Positions 33,126-41,600 of a stretch of 51,295 nt of DNA are shown here, one piece after another. The notes beneath the pieces are model-generated. The model was not told the origin of the DNA, made no database searches, and worked only from the letters and a program-made list of their open reading frames with translations. The stretch is taken from contig JBCDGZ010000040.1 in NCBI GenBank assembly GCA_038750655.1, positions 1-51,295 of the forward strand, given 5' to 3'. The stretch is from JBCDGZ01 sp038750655. GTDB taxonomy: Bacteria; Bacteroidota; Bacteroidia; Chitinophagales; Saprospiraceae. The translations under genes and the position numbers were made by a program. Position 1 is the first letter of the stretch; each line of letters begins with the position of its first letter.

Positions 33126-33133
33126 TACTTTTG
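33126..33133 (+). promoter_or_regulatory. -7 promoter box for mazG
   Basis: TACTTTTG matches TAnnTTTG and lies 63 bases before the ATG at 33197. A TTTTG occurs 13 bases upstream, closer than the usual 19-21. Confidence 0.45.
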
Positions 33134-33196
33134 CAGCTCAAGCTGCGCCATTCGCGACGCAAAGTTACACTAATTTTACCTTTAAAACCCAATCTG

Positions 33197-33955
33197 ATGA
33201 AAAAGAAGCTGGAAGCCTTTTCCCGACTGTTGACGATCATGGATGAATTGCGGGAGCAGTGCCCCTGGGACCGTAAGCAGACCTTCAACAGCCTGCGCAA
33301 TCTGACTATTGAGGAGACCTATGAGCTAGCAGATGCCTTGTTGGAGGAGGACTTGGAAGGGATCAAGGAGGAAATTGGTGATTTGATGCTGCACATGGTC
33401 TTTTACGCCAAGATTGCGGACGAGCAAAGGGCCTTTGATATAGCCGATGCGATCCATGCCGTTTGTGATAAGCTGGTGAAACGGCATCCGCACATCTATG
33501 GGGATTGGACGGTCAAGGATGAGGAAGAGGTAAAGAAAAACTGGGAGCAGTTGAAGCTTCGCGAAGGGAAAAAATCAGTACTCAGCGGAGTGCCCAATTC
33601 TTTGCCAGCGATGATCAAGGCGTATCGGATGCAGGATAAGACCAAGCAAGTTGGCTTTGAATGGGAGAATGCGGAGCAGGTTTGGGAAAAGGTAGAGGAG
33701 GAAATGTCTGAGTTCAAGGAGACGTTGCAGCGGGAGGAAAGCCAAGAACGCCGCGAGGAAGAGTTCGGAGATGTGCTATTTTCGCTGGTTAACTATGCGC
33801 GCTTTCAAGGGATTGACCCCGAGACGGCGCTGGAACGGGTCAACCGCAAGTTTAAAAAGCGCTTTGAATACATTGAGGCCAATGCCCCCAAGGCCCTAAC
33901 GGAGATGTCTTTGGACGAAATGGATGCCTTATGGAATGAGGCAAAGGGGAAATGA
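33197..33955 (+). CDS. mazG: nucleoside triphosphate pyrophosphohydrolase MazG
   Basis: Hydrolyses NTPs to NMP and pyrophosphate, a house-cleaning activity. The 252 residues contain two tandem MazG domains, as in the E. coli protein. The first has REQCPWDRKQTFNSLRNLTI and the metal-binding helices EETYELADAL and EEIGDLMLHM; RHPHIYGDW and KSVLSGVPNSLPAMIKAYRM are further signatures. The second has EEEMSEFKETL and EEEFGDVLFSLVNYAR. The ATG at 33197 gives the standard N-terminus; the frame is open further upstream but runs through the promoter box. The stop is one base before the stop of the convergent acyltransferase gene. Confidence 0.95.
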   Translation: MKKKLEAFSRLLTIMDELREQCPWDRKQTFNSLRNLTIEETYELADALLEEDLEGIKEEIGDLMLHMVFYAKIADEQRAFDIADAIHAVCDKLVKRHPHIYGDWTVKDEEEVKKNWEQLKLREGKKSVLSGVPNSLPAMIKAYRMQDKTKQVGFEWENAEQVWEKVEEEMSEFKETLQREESQERREEEFGDVLFSLVNYARFQGIDPETALERVNRKFKKRFEYIEANAPKALTEMSLDEMDALWNEAKGK

Positions 33956-33956
33956 T

Positions 33957-34838
33957 TTAAGGGGGAGGAACTGCCCGGGAGTGCTTCCACCGCCGATGTG
34001 ACCACAGCCAATCATAAGGCTCCTCCTGCAAGCGCTGCTCCAACCGCCGCGCAAAGCGCCGGCTGATCTCCCCCTCCGGCAGCCCCCCCGGCTCCACCGC
34101 CAACTCCTCAAACTTCACCTCGTAATAACCGCGCTTCACCCGGCGAATATCAAAGTAATATACCGGATAACTCGTCTTGCGGGCCACCTTGTCCGGTCCC
34201 GGTAGAAAAGGCGTATCCTGATGCAGGAAGGGAAGCCAGTGTGCATTTTGGGTATCAGAGGGCGTCTGGTCGGCGATAAAGACAAAGAGGGTATTGGGCT
34301 GCCCCGGCTTGAAGATCACTCGTCCGGCTTGCTTCATGCTGCACAATTGTAGGCCCCACTGCCGGCGCAGCCGGTTCAGATAGCCCTCCACATATTCATT
34401 GCTCAGGGGCTTAAAGACGCCCATGACGGGCGTTTGCATCCAGAGGCTCACCGAGAGGACGCCCCATTCCCAGTTGCCCAGATGGCTGCCTACCAATATG
34501 GCAGAGGAGCGCTGCTGGCCCACCTGGTCGGGTAAGGGAGCGTTGAGGTAGCGGTAGCGGCGGCGCAGCTCCGCCTCACCTAGACTCAGGCCCTTGATGC
34601 TTTCCAGCAGGACGTCGGTGAAGTGGGTGTAGAACTTACGGCGGATGTGGGCCCACTCGGCCTCACTCTTTTGGGGAAAGGCCGCCTTCAGATTGCGATC
34701 GATAACGCCACGGCGATAGCGCAGTAGGTAGTGCAGCAGAAAGGCCAGCCCATCCGATAAGCGGTACAAGTACCAGAAGGGCAGTAGGGCAAAAAGGGCG
34801 ACGATCAACCGCAAAATGAAATAGGCCAGACGCTTCAT
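33957..34838 (-). CDS. lysophospholipid/lipid A acyltransferase (LpxL/HtrB family)
   Basis: A 293-residue membrane-bound acyltransferase that transfers acyl chains during lipid A (or related lipid) synthesis. An N-terminal membrane helix (YFILRLIVALFALLPFWYLY) is followed by the region RRGVIDRNLKAAFP, the catalytic HX4E motif in GSHLGNWEW (His119, Glu124), a segment VFIADQTPSDTQNAHWLPFL, and the C-terminal PYDWLWSHRRWKHSR, all family hallmarks. It faces the cytoplasmic side of the inner membrane. The gene is convergent with mazG (one base between the stops) and divergent from the Ntn-hydrolase gene. Which acyl group it transfers is not predictable. Confidence 0.93.
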   Translation of the reverse strand: MKRLAYFILRLIVALFALLPFWYLYRLSDGLAFLLHYLLRYRRGVIDRNLKAAFPQKSEAEWAHIRRKFYTHFTDVLLESIKGLSLGEAELRRRYRYLNAPLPDQVGQQRSSAILVGSHLGNWEWGVLSVSLWMQTPVMGVFKPLSNEYVEGYLNRLRRQWGLQLCSMKQAGRVIFKPGQPNTLFVFIADQTPSDTQNAHWLPFLHQDTPFLPGPDKVARKTSYPVYYFDIRRVKRGYYEVKFEELAVEPGGLPEGEISRRFARRLEQRLQEEPYDWLWSHRRWKHSRAVPPP

Positions 34839-34907
34839 TGACCGCGAATTTCTACATTTTCGAAATCTTTTCCTACATTAGGGTGAACAGATCAACAAAT
34901 AAGCATA

Positions 34908-35876
34908 ATGTACACCAGAAGAAAATTCATCGCCCTCTCCGCTTTAGGAGCTGCTCTGAGCAGCGTCAGTACCCGGTTAATGGCTAAACGCCCTACCTCT
35001 ACCTCCCCCGTAGCCGTTGCGACGTGGCGGAACTTTGCGGCGGTTACGACCGCTGGAAAGCTGCTCGAAGCGGGTGGAAGCGCCCTTGACGCCGTCGAGC
35101 AAGGAGTCCGTGTCGTAGAGGCTAACCCCGGCGATATGTCGGTGGGCTACGGCGGCCGGCCCGATCGGAATGGTGATGTGACGCTGGATGCCTGCATTAT
35201 GGATGCGCAGGGAAATTGTGGGTCGGTTTGTTTTTTGCAACATATTAAGCATCCCGTTTCGGTAGCGCGTAAGGTGATGGAAAATACACCCCATGTGATC
35301 TTGGCGGGGCAGGGAGCGCTCGAATTTGCGTTAAGCCAGGGGTTCGAGCGGGAAGTCTTGCTGACGGATGCCTCGATTCGGGAATGGAAGAAGTGGAAGA
35401 AAAAGGCGGAATACCAGCCAATTATCAATATTGAGAACCACGATACAATCGGTATGTTGACGATGGATCAGCAAGGGGATATTTCTGGAGCTTGTACGAC
35501 GAGTGGCTTGGCCTATAAGCTGCCGGGGCGGGTAGGGGACTCCCCGATTATCGGAGCGGGGCTATTTGTGGATAATGAGGTGGGTGGAGCGACTGCGACT
35601 GGAATGGGAGAAGCCGTACTCAAGACATTGGGCTCTTTTTTGGTGGTCGAATTGATGCGGCAAGGGCGTAGCCCGCAGGCCGCTTGCGAAGAAGCCGTCA
35701 AACGGATTGTCTCCAAACAACGGTTTGATAACATTCAAGTTGGCTTTCTCGCCATGAATAAAAAGGGCCAAACCGGTGCCTTTTGCATACAACCTGGATT
35801 TGTCTACAGTACTTATAAGAATGGAAAAGATGAGCTTCACAAATCCAATTCTTTTGTTAAAAAAGCCCGAGACTAA
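34908..35876 (+). CDS. N4-(beta-N-acetylglucosaminyl)-L-asparaginase family Ntn hydrolase
   Basis: A 322-residue exported Ntn hydrolase of the glycosylasparaginase/isoaspartyl peptidase family. The N-terminus TRRKFIALSALGAALSSVST is a Tat-type signal. The proenzyme reads VATWRNF, GGSALDAVEQGVRVVE, GYGGRPDRNGDVTLDACIMD and, at the autocleavage site, NHDTIGM, where Thr180 would become the N-terminal nucleophile of the beta chain. GACTTSGLAYKLPGRVGDSP and GGATATGMGE follow, as expected for substrate binding. Predicted action: cleaving the sugar-asparagine bond of glycopeptides in the periplasm. A near-consensus promoter box TACATTAG lies about 30 bases upstream. It is a single gene. Confidence 0.93.
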   Translation: MYTRRKFIALSALGAALSSVSTRLMAKRPTSTSPVAVATWRNFAAVTTAGKLLEAGGSALDAVEQGVRVVEANPGDMSVGYGGRPDRNGDVTLDACIMDAQGNCGSVCFLQHIKHPVSVARKVMENTPHVILAGQGALEFALSQGFEREVLLTDASIREWKKWKKKAEYQPIINIENHDTIGMLTMDQQGDISGACTTSGLAYKLPGRVGDSPIIGAGLFVDNEVGGATATGMGEAVLKTLGSFLVVELMRQGRSPQAACEEAVKRIVSKQRFDNIQVGFLAMNKKGQTGAFCIQPGFVYSTYKNGKDELHKSNSFVKKARD

Positions 35877-35929
35877 GGGCAAAGCGTAAGTAAAATGGAA
35901 TTATTCCTAAAACTTTAGGGATAAATGTT

Positions 35930-35937
35930 TATATTTG
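35930..35937 (+). promoter_or_regulatory. -7 promoter box upstream of the response regulator
   Basis: TATATTTG matches TAnnTTTG exactly. Predicted transcription start is about 35944, the first base of a nine-base-pair hairpin. No good -33 TTG was found. Confidence 0.45.
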
Positions 35938-35943
35938 TCATCT

Positions 35944-35972
35944 GTCAGTATCCAGATTATTAAGATACTGAC
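35944..35972 (+). other. 5'-end hairpin of the regulator leader
   Basis: GTCAGTATC and GATACTGAC form a perfect nine-base stem with an 11-base loop. It lies at the predicted 5' end of the transcript, so it may stabilise the mRNA or, as DNA, act as an operator just after the start site. No T run follows. Confidence 0.5.
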
Positions 35973-36329
35973 GTCTATTCCTAGTAAAACTGAAATCCTT
36001 TACAACAAAAAGACTGAGTATTACTCTTGAAACGATGTAGTAGCTGTCCTCCTCAGTAAGGATCAGTTAAAAACTGGAGCCGCACCTCAAATTTTCAGAA
36101 AACAGCCTACCCCCCGGCAAGTAAACCACAGATTACGGATACTGGCATCGGTTTTGCTATAAGATAAATAGTACGTTTCTATAATATGAAGTTTTACCTT
36201 GTCTTTTGGACATCCATGAGAAAATCATCTGTGAAGAATTACTTCTGTATATAAACGTATTTTATCACTAAAGAATCCCATGTAATGACCATGTACAATG
36301 TATCCCTTGGCCGAAAAACTGAAAGCTGT

Positions 36330-36998
36330 ATGCAAAGAGTAGACCTTGTAATTGCCGATGATCACCACTTATTTATCGCTGGTTTAAAAACGATCCTTCA
36401 AAATGTTGAAGGCTTTGAATTTGAGGTGCTTGGCATTGCACACACCGGTGAAAGCCTTATTCCATTACTGAAAAGGTCTAAGCCACAACTCTTACTACTC
36501 GATCTGAACATGCCTGAACGCGATGGTTTGGATGTTTTAGGAACCATCAGGGAAGAATATCCCGATCTCAAAATTCTGGCCTTGACCATGTACGATGATG
36601 CTAAGATCGTCAAATCGGCTTTTAAGTCTGGTGTAGATGGTTATGTACTGAAAAATGTGAGCAAAGAGGAACTAGTGCGTGGGATCAGTGAGGTGCTGCA
36701 AGGACATACCTTTTTGGGCGAGGGCGTAAAACTCAACGCCATCCTCGAAAATGTCACCAAGCATACTGATGCAAATCTTTTCTTTGAAGATAAATTTATC
36801 AAGAAATACAACCTGACCAAACGCGAGCTGGAAATCCTGCGCTTGATCAGCCAGGCCATGAGCAACAAAGAAATTGCCAAGGAATTGTACATCAGCGATC
36901 AGACGGTCAGTGTTCACCGCAAGAATATCATGCGTAAACTCGGGGTCAGTAATACCGCTGGGCTGATCAAGATCGCCTACGATAATAGTCTGGTCTAG
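36330..36998 (+). CDS. NarL/FixJ-type response regulator (receiver plus LuxR HTH)
   Basis: A two-component transcription factor of 222 residues. The receiver domain starts with VDLVIADDHHLF (acidic pocket), has its phosphorylation Asp at 58 (LLLLDLNMP), a conserved Thr in LALTMYDD and Lys in GYVLKNVS. The C-terminal LuxR-type helix-turn-helix reads LTKRELEILRLISQAMSNKE followed by IAKELYISDQTVSVHRKNIM. The start at 36330 gives a normal receiver N-terminus; an ATG at 36285 would add 15 residues. No histidine kinase is adjacent, so it is an orphan or has a distant partner. It is followed by a strong terminator and then by the cohesin/SprB-like operon on the same strand, which makes it a candidate regulator of that locus. 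Confidence 0.93.
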   Translation: MQRVDLVIADDHHLFIAGLKTILQNVEGFEFEVLGIAHTGESLIPLLKRSKPQLLLLDLNMPERDGLDVLGTIREEYPDLKILALTMYDDAKIVKSAFKSGVDGYVLKNVSKEELVRGISEVLQGHTFLGEGVKLNAILENVTKHTDANLFFEDKFIKKYNLTKRELEILRLISQAMSNKEIAKELYISDQTVSVHRKNIMRKLGVSNTAGLIKIAYDNSLV

Positions 36999-37024
36999 AG
37001 TAAGCACCGGGCCCTATATTTCGA

Positions 37025-37060
37025 GCGCAGAAAATCCGTTGAATCGGGTTTTCTGCGCTT
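37025..37060 (+). terminator. terminator after the response regulator
   Basis: GCGCAGAAAA (37025-37034) pairs perfectly with TTTTCTGCGC (37049-37058), extended by inner CC/GG pairs, with a short loop. The trailing T run is weak (TTGTTATTTT) but the stem is very stable. Confidence 0.75.
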
Positions 37061-37231
37061 GTTATTTTGGCCATCATCAAATTGTTCTAGAGGAAAAGGT
37101 CAAATAAGAAAATAGTAAAATTGTGACACCCGAAAAGAAGGATATGGTGCTGTAAGTAACCTGTATAATAGAATTTTATGAATTCCGGTGACAAATATTT
37201 TTATTTTATTGATTTGAAAAATACCATTTTT

Positions 37232-37267
37232 GGGGTACAAATACCCCGGTTTATTGCTGTATCTTTG
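37232..37267 (+). promoter_or_regulatory. promoter with upstream inverted repeat for the cohesin/SprB-like operon
   Basis: TATCTTTG at 37260-37267 is an exact TAnnTTTG box. Twelve bases upstream lies a perfect palindrome, GGGGTA-caaa-TACCCC (37232-37247), which would cover about -42 to -27 relative to a start at 37274, the place where a dimeric activator or repressor could sit. The nearest regulator gene is the NarL-type protein just upstream. No -33 TTG with standard spacing is present, consistent with an activator-dependent promoter. Confidence 0.5.
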
Positions 37268-37611
37268 TCTTGTAAATTTAATTAAAAATCGATTTTATGG
37301 TTTAGAACATTACGATTAAAATCCCATGAACTGGAATTCACGTTTTACTAAGCTTTTATTACAACCGAACATATCTTTATAAATCCTACGAACGAATACT
37401 CTTTTAAAAATAAAAGCTTTTTCTCTCCTTGATTGCGCCAAGCGTTTTTTCCAGCTTTCTTAAGTTTAAACTCCATGGGACTGTACTTTCGAGTACGTAA
37501 TATCTGGAGAATTTGAGTGTGTGCATTCGTCATTTACTGTCGAATACTAAGCAGGGTACGCCTTTCCGGATCTAGCCATAAGCATAAGAAAGACAACAAA
37601 TTATAATCACC

Positions 37612-37773
37612 ATGAAAAGAGTAACTTTTACCTTCTCTTCTCTGTCATTCTGGCTGTTGGCTATTTGTCGCGCAGTACTATCCAATAGCAATAAAGCCTA
37701 TTTACGAACGCAACCATTGAAGGCTGCCGCCGGGCAATCAATTCCGAATTACATTAATCTTTTTAGTCTATAA
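37612..37773 (+). CDS. possible 53-residue secreted peptide
   Basis: An open frame starting MKRVTFTFSSLSFWLLAICR, which looks like a signal peptide (basic start, hydrophobic core), followed by about 30 polar residues including QPLKAAAGQSIPNYINLF. It lies 70 bases before the cohesin gene on the same strand, inside the presumed operon leader. I do not recognise it, and no close promoter or ribosome-binding site is evident. It could be a leader peptide, a small secreted factor or chance. Confidence 0.3.
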   Translation: MKRVTFTFSSLSFWLLAICRAVLSNSNKAYLRTQPLKAAAGQSIPNYINLFSL

Positions 37774-37843
37774 TAAGTGTTTGATAGCACGGAGCTTACA
37801 GAGCACCACGCTAAAAATATCACCATAACCAATTGTTAAAAAT

Positions 37844-38626
37844 ATGTTTGGAAAGCTACTGTTATATTTTGCTTTGTTATTGTGGTTTGTTGTGCCTGCG
37901 AAGGCACAACTTACCATAATGCTTTCCGATCAGGAAGCGGAAATGAATGAGACTGTTACTGTTGATTTCAGAGTCAATGATTTCACCAGTATTTTGAGTG
38001 CTCAATTTACAATCAACTGGGACGCGGAAATTCTTCAGTTTACTGAAATCACTAATTTTAATTTGCCCGACCTGAACCTCGCCACCAATTTTGGTACGAC
38101 TAATGCAGATGGAGGATTGGTAAGATTTTCCTGGCTCGACCTTTCGGTGACTAACGGAGTCAGCCTTGAGGATGGTGAACAAATGTTTAGCATTGATTTC
38201 AAGGTCATTGGCGAGCCCGGAACCAGTACATTGGTTTCTGTAATCGACAGCATGCCTGTCATCATTGAATTTGTGGACAGCAGTGGTACTAACATTGAGC
38301 CCGAGATTCAAAATGGAACAATTACTGTATCTAATCCACTAAGTACACGCTTCGCAGAGGCTGGTACTTTAACTATGCACCAGAACGCACCCAACCCTTT
38401 TAGGCAGCAAACCGCTATTCGCATAGAACTGAACAGCGCCGAAGAGCTGACCCTACGGATTTATGATCTGCTGGGGAATATGATCTTCGAAAACAAAAAG
38501 CGATACAGCGCCGGGGAGCATTCGATTCTCATCAATGCCGACCAACTGCCAACTGCCGGAAGTTATATATACGAGTTGCAAAACGCGGATATCTTGCTGA
38601 CGAACAAAATGGTTTTAATCCGCTAG
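37844..38626 (+). CDS. single-cohesin T9SS-secreted protein
   Basis: A 260-residue exported protein: signal peptide (LLLYFALLLWFVVPAKAQ), one cohesin-type module at about residues 22-165, and a type A T9SS sorting domain at about 175-260. The cohesin pattern is clear: LTIMLSDQEAEMNETVTVDF, FTSILSAQFTINWDAEILQF, NFGTTNADGGLVRFSWLDL and EQMFSIDFKVIGEPG. The sorting domain has MHQNAPNPFRQQTAIRIEL, LRIYDLLGNMIFENK and GSYIYELQNAD. Such a protein would be exported and fixed at the cell surface by T9SS, presenting one cohesin. It is first in an operon with the giant SprB-like gene 58 bases downstream. Its natural ligand is presumed to be a dockerin such as the one encoded at 47275-51066. Confidence 0.88.
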   Translation: MFGKLLLYFALLLWFVVPAKAQLTIMLSDQEAEMNETVTVDFRVNDFTSILSAQFTINWDAEILQFTEITNFNLPDLNLATNFGTTNADGGLVRFSWLDLSVTNGVSLEDGEQMFSIDFKVIGEPGTSTLVSVIDSMPVIIEFVDSSGTNIEPEIQNGTITVSNPLSTRFAEAGTLTMHQNAPNPFRQQTAIRIELNSAEELTLRIYDLLGNMIFENKKRYSAGEHSILINADQLPTAGSYIYELQNADILLTNKMVLIR

Positions 38627-38684
38627 GAGAGTACCACTCCGGTACTGACCTGGTATTCTTTAACATCCCAAATTCCAAGGACTC

Positions 38685-41600
38685 ATGAGTAAATTTATTA
38701 CTTACCTTGCAACCTTATCAATTGTTTTTTGCTCGCTGACCGTTACGGCTCAGCCCACGTTTTTGATCGAGCCTCAGGCGGCTGATGGAGTAGCTGGAGA
38801 TATGGTCAATGTAGACGTGAAGGTGGTTGGTTTTACGGATATTGCCAGTTATCAGTTCAATCTGTCCTGGAATCCTGCCAATCTGAGTTTTCAGAGCGTG
38901 ACGAATCTAACAGCACTTAATTTGATCCCTCCCCCTGCTCCGGTGAATTTTGGTGCAACCAACGCCGCTAGCGGTACGATGGTTTGCTCCTGGTCGGACC
39001 CTACGGCTACCGCCACGACACTGACCCCGGATAGCATGGTCATTTTTACCCTGGTCTTCGAACTCCTGACGGATGCCGGAGCCACTGACATGGTTGCTTT
39101 CGCACCTACACTAGAAATTATCCAAAACGATCAATTTGGTATTCCCAACGATGTGACCTCCGGTTCTACCTTTATCGACGGTCCCGCTACCCAAGCTGGT
39201 AGTGGCGGCGGTGGTGGTGGTGGCGGTGGCGGCACGGTCGATCCTTGCCTCGGCGCATCAGGCTTCACCCTCGTCGCAACCAATGATACCGTTCCTACCG
39301 GTGATCAGGTTTGCATCGATGTTCAAGCCTGTAATTTCACCGACATCGTTTCGGCACAGTATACCATGGAGTTCGATCCCAGCGTGCTGCGCTTCGACTC
39401 GGTAACTAATATGAATCTCGCGCAGCTCAACGATGGAGCCTTCGGCGCTACCAACGCCTCTAGCGGACTCATCACCTTCTCCTGGCTCGATTCGCTAGGT
39501 GCCGGAGTGACTGTGCCAAGCGGCTCTATCATTTACTCCATGTGCTTCACCGCCGTTGGGGCCGGAGGCAGCCGCGATACCCTGGAATTCACCAGCGGGC
39601 TGACCACCATCGACATTACCGACGCCGCTTCTAATGGTAGCCACATCGGCTTTAGCAGCAGCGGAGGAGATGTACTGATCTCTGGGACCTCGGCCAGCGC
39701 ACTGACCATTGGCGTCGACGGAGCCTCGGCCACATCGGGGGATCAGGTCTGCCTGGATGTCAGCGTCAATAATTTCAACAGCATCTCGGGACTACAATAC
39801 ACCATGAATTGGGATGATACCGTATTAGAGTTTGATACCATTCTCCTGCCCGACCCGCTGACCCTCTCTCCTTTAAACTTAATCACTAACTTTAATACTG
39901 GCATCGCCTCCGATATTCTGACCTTCCAGTGGAATTCCGCAGGTACCGGAGTCGATCTGGCCAACGGGACCGTTATTTATCAGGTTTGCTTTAATGTCAT
40001 TGGCGCTGGAGGGACATCCAGTCCTGTCGACTTTATTGATACACCAACTCCGAGGGAGGCCTTGCAGGAAGATGCGATGGGAATGACCAGTTCCGTCAAC
40101 ATCGTCACTCAAGCCGGTCAAGTCAATGTGTTGGGGGCCGGAGGCTTTCAGCTGATTGTTGATAGTGGAGTAGGGGAAATTGGGGATACGGTTTGTGTAG
40201 ATGTTTTAACAACTGGCTTCAACGCGATGGTGAGTTTTCAGTACACCCTGGAATGGGATACATCTGTACTGGAATACATCAGCTTTAACGATAATATCCT
40301 TCCACCAACTACTTTTACGGGTACAACGATGACTGGTGATGGCCGCTTTACTTTCCAGTGGTTCGATGCAACGACGCTAGGTCAAACCTTATCCGATAGT
40401 ACACAATTATACAACTTCTGCTTTGAAGTCAAAGGAGATTGTGGCGACTCTAGTTTGGTACGCATTACCAACGGACCACCAACTGTAATAGAGGCTTCTC
40501 AGGATGATGGTACTGGTACGGGTAATACTGTATTTATTGCAATGGACACCATTCCTGGAGTGATTCGAGTTTGTGATAATTCAGTCGATCCGATTGTTGT
40601 AACCGATACCACAATTACGAACATAGATTGCTTCGGCGATGCAACGGGCGCCATTGACATCACTGTCGACGGCGGCGTTCCTGGCTACACCTACTTGTGG
40701 AGCAATGCCGAAACTTCGCAAGATATTTCTGGCCTCACCGCCGGTACTTATACGGTAACCATCACGGATAGCGGAAGTAGTTCGATTGTCGAAACCTATA
40801 CGGTGACGGAGGCTGCTGAGCTGACAGCCACGGCTACTGCTACCGACGAAAGCTGCGCCGGCGACAACGATGGTACCATCACGGTTACCCCAATGGGCGG
40901 GACCGGTGCTTATACCTATGCTTGGAGTGATTCAAACCTAAGCGGAGCTAATCCAACTGGTGTTGCTGCGGGGACTTACACGGTAACGGTAACTGATGCT
41001 AACAGCTGTACCAATACGGCTACTGCAACTGTTAATCCAGGGGCAAGCGTCAGCATTACAGCTACACCTAGTGATGAAGGTTGTGCTGGTGATGCCGACG
41101 GCAGCATCGCACTCAATGTCACTGGTGGTTCCGGGAATTATACCTACAACTGGACACCGTCTTCACTTAGCGGAGCTAACCCCACAGGTCTAGCACCAGG
41201 TACTTATACGGTAACGGTCACGGAAGATGGCAATAGTTGTACTGCTACCGAGACCGTCGTCATCAATGGCGGTGCGAGTGTTAGCATTACGGCGACACCA
41301 ACCCCTCCGGGTTGCGGTGGGACCTCAGATGGCAGCATTGCGCTCGACATCACCGGCGGTTCTGGCAACTACAGCTATGATTGGAGTGACGATAGCCTTG
41401 ACGGCACGGAAGACCCCACAGGTCTAGCACCAGGTACTTACACCGTAACAGTCACCGAAGATGGCAACAACTGTACGGCTACTGAAACTGTCGTCATCAG
41501 CAGTGGTGCCACCCTCGATGCGATGGCTACCCCAACCGATGAAACCTGCGCTGGAAATGCTGACGGTAGCATCGATCTGGAAGTTACCAGCGGTACTGGT

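Larger units (their letters stand above)
35877..36329 (+). other. long leader region before the NarL-type regulator
   Basis: About 450 bases without a gene. It contains a -7 box at 35930-35937 and, starting at the predicted transcription start, a hairpin of GTCAGTATC (35944-35952) with GATACTGAC (35964-35972). The remaining ~350 bases are mixed sequence with no clear ORF; short ATG-stop combinations occur near 36280. If the promoter is correct, the mRNA leader is about 340-390 bases, long enough for RNA-level control. Confidence 0.55.
36999..37843 (+). other. 845-base region between the regulator and the cohesin operon
   Basis: Contains the regulator's terminator (37025-37060), an inverted repeat beside a consensus -7 box (37232-37267), a second inverted repeat of AAGCTTTTATT (37350-37360) with AATAAAAGCTT (37409-37419), and a possible 53-codon gene at 37612-37773. 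If the promoter at 37260 drives the cohesin operon, the leader is about 570 bases. No rRNA, tRNA or known riboswitch is seen. Confidence 0.6.

Noticed and set aside
37348..37533. 61-codon minus-strand frame before the cohesin operon
   Set aside because: No motif, no promoter, no neighbours on that strand; the basic composition follows from AT-rich DNA.
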